Shown piece after piece: positions 8,392-13,540 of a stretch of DNA of 13,540 nt; positions within the stretch are counted from its first letter, which is position 1; each line of letters opens with the position of its first letter. This DNA comes from Flavobacteriaceae bacterium (GTDB lineage: Bacteria; Bacteroidota; Bacteroidia; Flavobacteriales; Flavobacteriaceae). The DNA lies in assembly GCA_003511845.1 (NCBI GenBank), contig DOIV01000227.1, positions 13,317-26,856 on the forward strand, in the 5' to 3' direction. Both the position numbers and the translations under genes were made by a program. Below the pieces are notes generated by a model. That model was not told where the DNA came from and made no database searches. It saw nothing but the letters and a program-made list of their open reading frames with translations.

Positions 8392-8399
8392 CAAAGTTA
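8392..8399 (-). promoter_or_regulatory. Candidate -7 promoter element for the mreBCD-mrdA-rodA cluster
   Basis: Read on the minus strand this is TAACTTTG, a match to TAnnTTTG, in the purH-mreB gap. It predicts a start near 8385 and a leader of about 34 nt before the mreB ATG. No TTG -33 box is evident at 17-23 bases upstream. Read-through from purH is also possible because no hairpin terminator separates the genes. Confidence 0.55.
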
Positions 8400-8405
8400 A
8401 TAAAT

Positions 8406-9938
8406 TTAATGTTTAAAATGGCGTGTTCCTGTAAAAACCATTGACATATTGTTTTTATTGCAGTAATCAATTGATAATTGATCTTTTATAGACCCTCCAG
8501 GTTGTATTACAGCATTGACTCCTGCAAGTTTTGCTATTTCTACACAATCAGGAAAAGGAAAAAATGCATCACTTGCCATAACAGCATTGTTTAAATTGAA
8601 TTTAAAATGCTGTGCTTTTGTAATCGCTTGATTTAAAGCGTCTACACGAGATGTCTGCCCTGTACCACTTGCAAAAAGTTGTTTATTCTTGGCTAAAACA
8701 ATTGTGTTAGATTTTGTGTGTTTACAAATTTTTGAAGCAAAAATTAAATCCTCAATTTCATTGTCGTTTGGTGAAGCTGTGGTTTTAGTTTCTAAATCAT
8801 TCTTTGCATCCGTTTTAGAATCTCTAAATTGAACTAAGGCTCCGTTTAAGCAAGTTCTAGTAATGGTTTCAGGTAGTTTAATATCTTTCAAAACTAAAAG
8901 AATTCTATTTTTTTTACCTTTTAATATTTCAAGAGCATCTTCGTCAAATGACGGAGCAATAACCGCTTCGCAAAATAATTTATGAATTTCTCTTGCAGTG
9001 TCAGCATCAATTTCTGTGTTAGCAATCAATACACCTCCAAAAGCAGAAACAGGATCGCCAGCTAAAGCATCATTGTAAGCTTCTAATAAGGTGCTTCGTT
9101 GAGCTAATCCGCATGCGTTGTTGTGCTTTAAGATAGAGAAAGTTGGTTCTTCTCCTTTAAATTCATTCATTAAATTTACCGCAGCATCTACATCTAGTAA
9201 ATTATTATAACTCAATTCTTTGCCGTGAAGTTTTGTAAAAACTGCATCAAAATCACCAAAGAAAAATCCTTTTTGATGTGGGTTTTCACCATAACGTAAT
9301 ACTTTACCATTTGTTTCGCTAATTTTTAAAGCAGCTATGCTATGGTCGGCATTAAAATAGTTAAAAATAGAAGTGTCATAATGAGAGGAAACATTAAATG
9401 TTTTTGCAGCGAAATTTTTACGTTGCTCTAAAGTTGTTTCACCATTTTGCTCTGTAATAATCTCTAAAAATTCGCTGTATTGTTCCATAGATGAAACACA
9501 AATCACATCTTTGAAATTTTTAGCAGCGGCTCTAATTAAAGAAATGCCGCCAATATCTATTTTTTCAATAATTTCTTGTTCAGGAGCGCCAGAAGCTACC
9601 GTTTTTTCAAAAGGGTATAAATCAACAATAACAATATCTATTTCAGGTATTTTAAACTCTTGTAATTGCGAAATATCACTATCATTTTCTCGTCTTGATA
9701 AAATTCCGCCAAATACCTTTGGGTGTAATGTTTTTACTCTTCCGCCTAAGATTGAAGGATAAGAAGTTAAATCTTCTACAGGAATTACATCAATACCCAA
9801 TTCTTTGATGAATTTTTCGGTACCACCAGTTGAATAGATTGTGATGTCTAGTTCTTTAAACTTTTGTACTATAGGTGCTAGTCCGTCTTTATGAAATACT
9901 GATATTAGTGCTGATTTAGCCTTTTTTTGATTGCTCAT
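8406..9938 (-). CDS. purH: Bifunctional AICAR formyltransferase / IMP cyclohydrolase
   Basis: Catalyses the last two steps of de novo purine synthesis: 10-formyl-THF-dependent formylation of AICAR, then ring closure to IMP, in the cytoplasm. The 510 residues match the family length. The N-terminal MGS-like cyclohydrolase domain (about 1-195) shows ALISVFHKDGL, YSTGGTEKF (35-43) and GGRVKTLHPKVFGGIL (65-80). The formyltransferase domain shows LRYGENPHQ (214-222), SILKHNNACGLA with the catalytic Lys271-His272 pair, SAFGGVL, and the C-terminal QPGGSIKDQ and MVFTGTRHFKH. It is upstream of mreB on the same strand and has its own promoter element at 9961-9968. Confidence 0.98.
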   Translation of the reverse strand: MSNQKKAKSALISVFHKDGLAPIVQKFKELDITIYSTGGTEKFIKELGIDVIPVEDLTSYPSILGGRVKTLHPKVFGGILSRRENDSDISQLQEFKIPEIDIVIVDLYPFEKTVASGAPEQEIIEKIDIGGISLIRAAAKNFKDVICVSSMEQYSEFLEIITEQNGETTLEQRKNFAAKTFNVSSHYDTSIFNYFNADHSIAALKISETNGKVLRYGENPHQKGFFFGDFDAVFTKLHGKELSYNNLLDVDAAVNLMNEFKGEEPTFSILKHNNACGLAQRSTLLEAYNDALAGDPVSAFGGVLIANTEIDADTAREIHKLFCEAVIAPSFDEDALEILKGKKNRILLVLKDIKLPETITRTCLNGALVQFRDSKTDAKNDLETKTTASPNDNEIEDLIFASKICKHTKSNTIVLAKNKQLFASGTGQTSRVDALNQAITKAQHFKFNLNNAVMASDAFFPFPDCVEIAKLAGVNAVIQPGGSIKDQLSIDYCNKNNMSMVFTGTRHFKH

Positions 9939-9960
9939 GAATATGTGTTGTGATTTTCCA

Positions 9961-9968
9961 CAAAGCTA
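9961..9968 (-). promoter_or_regulatory. Candidate -7 promoter element for purH
   Basis: On the minus strand the site reads TAGCTTTG, matching TAnnTTTG, 22 bases before the purH ATG, so the inferred leader is about 15 nt. The -33 region lacks a clear TTG at the usual spacing. No PurR-like operator or riboswitch fold was recognised in the 103-bp gap. Confidence 0.55.
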
Positions 9969-10041
9969 CTAAAACACAATAGTTTAATCACTAAAAGATT
10001 AGGGGTAAGTAATGAACATTTTATCAACAGTTGCATTAATT

Positions 10042-10512
10042 TTATTCTATAAGTGGTTTAAGGTTTAATTTAGTAACTTCTTCGCAAACAAACTCTAATA
10101 ATTCAGTGTCTTTTTTAGTAAACGGATTGATGGTGTGTGAGTCAACATCAATTTGTCCAATATTTGCTCCATTGACAAAAATAGGAATTACAATTTCAGA
10201 TTTCACTTTAAATCCGCAAGAAATATAATTATCTTGTTCAGAAACATCTTGAACTATAAAATTCTCATTGCTGACAGCTACTTGTCCGCAAATACCTTTA
10301 CCAAAAGGAATGATTGTATGCTCTGTAGGTTCTCCTGAAAATTGAGCTAGTTTCAATTCATTTTTATTTCCGTTTTTAAAATAAAACCCAACCCAATTAT
10401 AATAAGAAATATTTTGTTTTAATTCATTACAAATATTTTGCAGTGTAATTTCTATTGCGGAATTGTTATTTATTATGTTGATAATGTTTTTTTTGCGAAG
10501 CTTAATGTCCAT
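10042..10512 (-). CDS. GAF domain protein, fRMsr-like (free methionine-(R)-sulfoxide reductase family)
   Basis: A single GAF domain of 156 residues without a signal peptide, so cytoplasmic. It follows the free-methionine-(R)-sulfoxide reductase pattern: YYNWVGFYF (37-45), IIPFGKGICGQVA (67-79), VQDVSEQDNYISC (87-99), SEIVIPI (105-111), GQIDVDSHTINPFTKKD (119-135). In characterised family members three cysteines take part in catalysis and disulfide resolution. Here the second (Cys75 in GKGICG) and third (Cys99 in YISC) are present, but the first, ten residues before Cys75, is His65. It may still reduce methionine sulfoxide through the remaining pair, or it may be a divergent ligand-binding GAF protein. 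The gene is divergent from xrtF across 43 bp. Confidence 0.88.
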   Translation of the reverse strand: MDIKLRKKNIINIINNNSAIEITLQNICNELKQNISYYNWVGFYFKNGNKNELKLAQFSGEPTEHTIIPFGKGICGQVAVSNENFIVQDVSEQDNYISCGFKVKSEIVIPIFVNGANIGQIDVDSHTINPFTKKDTELLEFVCEEVTKLNLKPLIE

Positions 10513-10522
10513 GAGATTGAAT

Positions 10523-10530
10523 TATATTTG
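10523..10530 (+). promoter_or_regulatory. Candidate -7 promoter element for the xrtF unit
   Basis: TATATTTG matches TAnnTTTG and lies 25 bases before the xrtF TTG start, giving an inferred leader of about 18-20 nt. No TTG -33 box sits at a standard distance; the sequence upstream overlaps the start of the divergent GAF gene. Confidence 0.5.
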
Positions 10531-10555
10531 AAATGTAAAATTAAAACACTTTTAG

Positions 10556-11104
10556 TTGAAAAAGAGAAAAATAATCATAAGATTTTTACTGAAATTCTTT
10601 GTAACGTATTTTCTTCTAGTTGGTATATATTCTATCTATTTAGAAAAGACACAACAAAAAGGAGGAGTGTTTTCTTGTGCTCCAATCACAAAAACTGTCG
10701 CAAAACATTCTGAGCAAATGGGGCAATTTTTTGGTTATCCTATTCGTGTAGAACAGCACGAGTCAGAATTGGCAATGAAGTTTTATATTGGTGATACTTA
10801 TGCAGCAAGAGTTGTAGAAGGCTGTAATGCTATTAGTGTTATTATATTGTTTTTAACTTTTATCATTGCTTTTTCAGGAGGTATAAAGGCAACTATTATT
10901 TATGGAATTTTTGGTACTGCTGTAATTTATATAATGAATATCATAAGAGTGTTTGTCTTGAGTATGCTGATGTATAAATACCCTGAATATCAATATTTTT
11001 TGCATAGTTTACTTTTTCCAGCAATAATTTATGGTACTACTTTTTTACTGTGGATTGTTTGGGTGAAACGTTTTTCGTATTTAAAAAAAACTAAAAATGG
11101 ATAA
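10556..11104 (+). CDS. xrtF: Exosortase family protein XrtF
   Basis: Multi-pass inner-membrane cysteine protease/transpeptidase of the exosortase-archaeosortase superfamily, which processes C-terminal sorting signals on exported proteins. The 182 residues show an N-terminal helix (about 7-28), a periplasmic stretch and further membrane segments. The superfamily triad is intact: Cys90 in VVEGCNAIS, Arg131 in NIIRVFVLS and His150 in FLHSLLFP. Length and the order of motifs match the Flavobacteriia-restricted XrtF type. The start codon is TTG at 10556: an in-frame TAG directly precedes it and the next Met is residue 55, too late to keep the first helix. The gene overlaps the exosortase F-associated gene by 8 bases (ATGGATAA). 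No protein with a recognisable sorting tail is encoded in this window. Confidence 0.92.
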   Translation: MKKRKIIIRFLLKFFVTYFLLVGIYSIYLEKTQQKGGVFSCAPITKTVAKHSEQMGQFFGYPIRVEQHESELAMKFYIGDTYAARVVEGCNAISVIILFLTFIIAFSGGIKATIIYGIFGTAVIYIMNIIRVFVLSMLMYKYPEYQYFLHSLLFPAIIYGTTFLLWIVWVKRFSYLKKTKNG

Positions 11105-11537
11105 AGTAATAAGATGGTTTCTTGTTTTTATACTTTTTATACTGTTGGTTTTAGTACGAGCTTTTGAAGCAAAATTATTTTATGATCCGTTAATTTTACA
11201 TTTTAGACATCATTATTTGTATGAAAGCCTTCCTGAATTTAATACTTTAAAATTGTTCTTTTTTGTTTTTTTAAGATATCTTTTAAATATGATTATCTCT
11301 TTAGGGATAATTTATGTCATTTTTAAGAATAAAAGATTGATTAAATTTTCTATTAAATTTTATAGTGTTGCTTTTTTTGTAATGTCATTAGTATATTACG
11401 TATTGTTACATACAGATATCATAAACGATCAATGGTTGACCTTTTATGTGCGTCGTTTTTTAATTCATCCACTTTTTGTATTGATTTTGATACCTGCATT
11501 TTACTATCAAAAAATGTTGGTGAAACAAACTAATTAG
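11097..11537 (+). CDS. Exosortase F system-associated membrane protein
   Basis: Membrane protein of 146 residues with about four hydrophobic segments. It matches the small family found directly downstream of xrtF in Flavobacteriia (flavo_near_exo / exosortase F-associated): an N-terminal helix, then VRAFEAKLFYDPL (20-32), HYLYESLP, and the late WLTFYVRRFLIHPLF (113-127). Its ATG overlaps the end of xrtF, so the two are translationally coupled and probably work together in the inner membrane. The biochemical role of this partner family is not known to me. No terminator hairpin follows. Confidence 0.9.
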   Translation: MDKVIRWFLVFILFILLVLVRAFEAKLFYDPLILHFRHHYLYESLPEFNTLKLFFFVFLRYLLNMIISLGIIYVIFKNKRLIKFSIKFYSVAFFVMSLVYYVLLHTDIINDQWLTFYVRRFLIHPLFVLILIPAFYYQKMLVKQTN

Positions 11538-11552
11538 GTAATTTTTCTAGTA

Positions 11553-11600
11553 CTCATTCAATATAACGCTTCGCTCATTAGAAAGTAGTGTTTACTCATT
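11553..11600 (+). promoter_or_regulatory. Three phased CTCATT direct repeats, candidate LytTR-type operator
   Basis: Perfect CTCATT hexamers start at 11553, 11574 and 11595, exactly 21 bases apart. The wider units are TACTCATTC, CGCTCATTA and TACTCATTA. A fourth in-phase position (11616, CTTAGT) matches 4 of 6. Direct repeats with two-turn (about 21 bp) phasing are typical of LytTR response-regulator sites (for example AgrA, BtsR, YpdB). The array ends just before the promoter region of the next gene, as for an activator. The regulator is not in this window; assignment to LytTR is inference from spacing. Confidence 0.55.
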
Positions 11601-11601
11601 A

Positions 11602-11636
11602 TTGATTTTATAATGCTTAGTGATTATATAGGTTTG
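11602..11636 (+). promoter_or_regulatory. Candidate promoter of the Cys-motif/transglutaminase unit
   Basis: TAGGTTTG (11629-11636) matches the TAnnTTTG -7 element and lies 28 bases before the ATG at 11665. A TTG at 11602-11604 could be the -33 box, but the 24-base spacer is longer than usual, which would fit a promoter that needs an activator bound at the adjacent CTCATT array. Confidence 0.55.
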
Positions 11637-11664
11637 TGATGTCAAATCATTAAACATATATAAT

Positions 11665-12348
11665 ATGAAAAATCAAATTAGTTTAGAAATCAAAACACCA
11701 TGTACAGAAAATTTCAACAAATTTCAGCCAACATCAAATGGTGGTTTTTGTGCCTCTTGTAAAAAAGAAGTTATTGACTTTACAAAAATGAACACACAAG
11801 AAATTACTACCTATTTTAAAAATAATAACACAAAAAATACTTGTGGTCAATTTAATAAAACCCAGTTAGGAACAGAAAATAGCCCTTTTAAACAAGAAAA
11901 AAAGCTTGGTTTTTTTAGAAGGATTGGCCTGGCGTGTTTAGCACTGTTTATAGGCAATACATTGCAAGCACAAGGCATAATAAAACAGACGGAAAATTCA
12001 GAAGATAAACCTTCTAAAACGTCAACTGTAAATTTTAAAAAAGACATTCTTGTAAAAGGAAATGTAACAGAAGGATCAGTTCCTTTGCCAGGTGTTAGCA
12101 TTCTATTAGAAGGCACAACTATTGGCACTGAAACCGATTTTGATGGTAATTTTGAGTTTTTACAAAAATTAAAAAAAGGAGATGTATTAGTTTTTAGCTT
12201 TATAGGTATGACATCACAAAAAGTAACTATTGATAATGCTAATTCTGCATCAAAAATTGAATTGCAAGTAAATATGAAAATGGATTCTTGTGTTCTTTTA
12301 GGGAAGGTTGCCGTGAAAAAAGTTTACAGCTCTAAAAAGAAACATTAA
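11665..12348 (+). CDS. Four-cysteine domain / single membrane helix / carboxypeptidase-regulatory-like domain protein
   Basis: A 227-residue protein with three parts. Residues 1-65 hold a cysteine motif: PC at Cys13, then FNKFQPTSNGGFCASCKK with Cys29 and Cys32 as CxxC, VIDFTKM, and CGQF with Cys60. I recall this pattern from other Bacteroidota proteins as an uncharacterised N-terminal module, plausibly metal-binding. A basic flank (KLGFFRR) and one hydrophobic helix (about 87-101) ending QAQG follow, which predicts a cytoplasmic N-terminus. Residues about 128-205 form a CarboxypepD_reg/TonB-receptor-plug-like beta-sandwich: VKGNVTEGSVPLPGVSILLEG, TETDFDGNFEF, FSFIGMTSQKVTI. The tail is basic (KKVYSSKKKH). 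There is no barrel, so it is not a receptor itself. It is followed after 17 bases by the transglutaminase-like gene and preceded by a phased repeat array. Function unknown; the domain boundaries are my estimate. Confidence 0.85.
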   Translation: MKNQISLEIKTPCTENFNKFQPTSNGGFCASCKKEVIDFTKMNTQEITTYFKNNNTKNTCGQFNKTQLGTENSPFKQEKKLGFFRRIGLACLALFIGNTLQAQGIIKQTENSEDKPSKTSTVNFKKDILVKGNVTEGSVPLPGVSILLEGTTIGTETDFDGNFEFLQKLKKGDVLVFSFIGMTSQKVTIDNANSASKIELQVNMKMDSCVLLGKVAVKKVYSSKKKH

Positions 12349-12365
12349 ACTAACAAGACATCTTA

Positions 12366-13364
12366 ATGAAAAACATTTTCCTTTTTTTAGTTTTAACCTT
12401 TAATATTTGTAATGCTCAACTCTCAGATTTTAAAACCATAGATTTTGTTAAAGCAGACAGTATTGCTAAAATAAATGAAGGTGCAAGTCTAGCTAATTTA
12501 CCAATACTTGCCCAGAGTCTTACACAAAAACTCCCAACTCAAGTTGAGAAGTTTAGAGCTATTTATACTTGGGTCTGTAGTAATATAACAGGTGACATCA
12601 ATCAACATAATAAAATATCTAGAAAAAGAAAAAAGTTTCAAAGCGATAGTCTAAGTTATTTGAAGTGGAATAATAAACACAAAAAAATTGCTTTTAAAAA
12701 GTTGTTAAAACACAAAAAAACAATGTGTACTGGCTACGCTTATCTCATTAAAGAATTATGTTTTTTAGCAAATATAGAATGTGAAATTATTGATGGCTAT
12801 GGTAGGACAGTTTATTCAAATATTGAAAGCCTAGAATTGATAAATCATTCATGGAATGCTGTTAAACTAAACAATAAATGGTATTTGTGTGATGCTACTT
12901 GGTCTAGTGGATATGTAATCGAAAATGCTCTTTTTGTAAAAGATTATAATGAAGGTTATTTTTTAGCTGAACCATTGCTTTTTGTAAAAAACCATTATCC
13001 TGTTAATAAAAAATGGTTGTTAAATGAAACATTAATAAATACAGAATTTATAGCATCACCATTGGTATATGGCGAAGCTTTTAAGCACGAAATTATTCCT
13101 ATAAGTCCAGAAATAATGAATGTTGCTATAAATAAGAATTCTGAAATAAATTTTAGTTTTAAATCTTTAAAAAAGAGTTTAATCAGTAAAACTTCTTTAG
13201 TGAAAATTTCTAATGGTAATGAAAAACTTTTAACTATTTACCATCTTAAAAATAAAAACGGATTGATTGAGTTTAAACACAAATTTAAACATAAAGGTTT
13301 TTTTGATGTCCATTTGAAAATTGATAAAGATATTGTTGCAACGTATACTATAAATGTAATGTGA
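12366..13364 (+). CDS. Secreted transglutaminase-like / KY-type cysteine peptidase-fold protein
   Basis: A 332-residue exported protein with a type I signal peptide (MKNIFLFLVLTFNICNAQ, residues 1-18). The transglutaminase-like core shows LPTQVEKFRAIYTWVCSNI (56-74) and all three catalytic residues: Cys121 in TMCTGYAYL, His161 in NHSWNAVKLN and Asp176 in YLCDATWSSG. This arrangement resembles KY (kyphoscoliosis peptidase)-type proteins. The C-terminal part (about 235-332) is beta-rich and may be an Ig-like substrate- or surface-binding domain. Members can act as peptidases, amidases or protein cross-linkers; the substrate cannot be told from sequence. It lies 17 bases after the Cys-motif gene on the same strand, so the two are probably co-expressed in the periplasm or cell envelope. 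The basic stretch HNKISRKRKKF (81-91) inside the core looks like a lineage-specific insertion. Confidence 0.9.
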   Translation: MKNIFLFLVLTFNICNAQLSDFKTIDFVKADSIAKINEGASLANLPILAQSLTQKLPTQVEKFRAIYTWVCSNITGDINQHNKISRKRKKFQSDSLSYLKWNNKHKKIAFKKLLKHKKTMCTGYAYLIKELCFLANIECEIIDGYGRTVYSNIESLELINHSWNAVKLNNKWYLCDATWSSGYVIENALFVKDYNEGYFLAEPLLFVKNHYPVNKKWLLNETLINTEFIASPLVYGEAFKHEIIPISPEIMNVAINKNSEINFSFKSLKKSLISKTSLVKISNGNEKLLTIYHLKNKNGLIEFKHKFKHKGFFDVHLKIDKDIVATYTINVM

Positions 13365-13439
13365 TATAGAAGGAGGGTTAAAGTTAAAACCCTATAAATT
13401 ACAATTAAAAATAGTCAAATAAATTCTTAATTTCAACCT

Positions 13440-13447
13440 TATTTTTG
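13440..13447 (+). promoter_or_regulatory. Candidate -7 promoter element near the right edge
   Basis: TATTTTTG matches TAnnTTTG, and the inferred start near 13454 is about 30 nt ahead of the ATG at 13484. There is no TTG -33 box at the usual spacing. It may drive a gene that continues beyond the window. Confidence 0.4.
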
Positions 13448-13483
13448 TAAATTTAATAAGAATATAAATCACTAATCAACGTT

Positions 13484-13540
13484 ATGTCAATAGACTAAAA
13501 AACTATTTTAACGAATACTTAATAGCTTTTAGTAGAAAAA
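13484..13540 (+). other. Possible 5' end of a gene, broken or misread
   Basis: ATG at 13484 reads MSID and then meets TAA. In the -1 frame the sequence after it stays open to the window edge and reads LKNYFNEYLIAFSRK (from 13495), which looks like coding sequence. One extra base just before 13495 would join the two. The upstream TATTTTTG lies at a normal distance for a real start. Only 57 bases are visible, so this could equally be non-coding chance. Confidence 0.25.

Noticed and set aside
9511..9762. An 83-codon plus-strand open frame opposite purH
   Set aside because: Antisense to the conserved cyclohydrolase domain of purH, without its own promoter or motif.
10438..10713. An open frame overlapping the GAF and xrtF starts
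   Set aside because: It crosses two well-supported genes in a different frame and shows no protein family features.
11553..11600. CRISPR interpretation of the CTCATT repeats
   Set aside because: Repeats of 6-9 bases with a 21-bp period are far too short for CRISPR, and no cas gene is present; a protein-binding array fits better.
11609..11614. TATAAT resembling an E. coli -10 box
   Set aside because: The Bacteroidota housekeeping sigma factor uses TAnnTTTG, and a matching element lies just downstream; TATAAT is expected by chance in such AT-rich DNA.
11847..12128. A 93-codon minus-strand open frame opposite the Cys-motif gene
   Set aside because: The plus-strand protein has clear domains; this frame shows none.
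13374..13393. Inverted repeat AGGGTT/AACCCT after the transglutaminase-like gene
   Set aside because: Only six base pairs with an 8-base loop and no T run, so it is too weak to call an intrinsic terminator.

Overview
The window looks like a piece of a low-GC Flavobacteriaceae (Bacteroidota) chromosome. The signs are promoters of the TAnnTTTG type, start codons preceded by A-rich rather than Shine-Dalgarno sequence, a eukaryote/archaeal-type prolyl-tRNA synthetase, a complete mreBCD-mrdA-rodA cell-shape cluster, and an exosortase F (xrtF) gene followed directly by its family-specific partner. No genus is claimed. No insertion sequence, prophage, CRISPR array or rRNA was seen, and no gene-free stretch exceeds 300 bases.

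Left part (1-2846): a truncated lipoprotein gene on the minus strand is divergent from proS. proS is followed by tRNA-Glu(TTC) and rpsT, which share a well-formed promoter and end at a clear intrinsic terminator. A small orphan gene follows and converges on rodA with only 5 bases between the stops.

Middle (2852-9938, all minus strand; transcribed purH > mreB > mreC > mreD > mrdA > rodA): purine biosynthesis, then the elongasome. The cell-shape genes are tightly packed (18 bp gap, 8 bp overlap, 2 bp gap, 20 bp overlap), so they are almost surely one transcript. A TAACTTTG element in the short purH-mreB gap gives the cluster its own promoter. MreB filaments, MreC and MreD organise the SEDS glycosyltransferase RodA and the transpeptidase PBP2 (MrdA) for lateral wall synthesis. 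mrdA and rodA both begin with TTG.

Right part (10042-13364): a GAF-domain protein related to free-methionine-(R)-sulfoxide reductase (minus strand) is divergent from a two-gene exosortase F unit. xrtF also starts with TTG and overlaps the next gene by 8 bp. After a 127-bp gap comes a two-gene unit. Its first gene encodes an unusual fusion: a soluble N-terminal four-cysteine domain, one membrane segment and a carboxypeptidase-regulatory-like beta domain. Its second encodes a secreted transglutaminase/KY-type protein with an intact Cys-His-Asp triad. The gap contains three perfect CTCATT hexamers exactly 21 bp apart, just upstream of a TAGGTTTG promoter element; this spacing is typical of LytTR-family regulators and is the most interesting unexplained signal here.

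The last 176 bases hold a promoter-like element and what may be the start of a further gene that is either frameshifted or misread.
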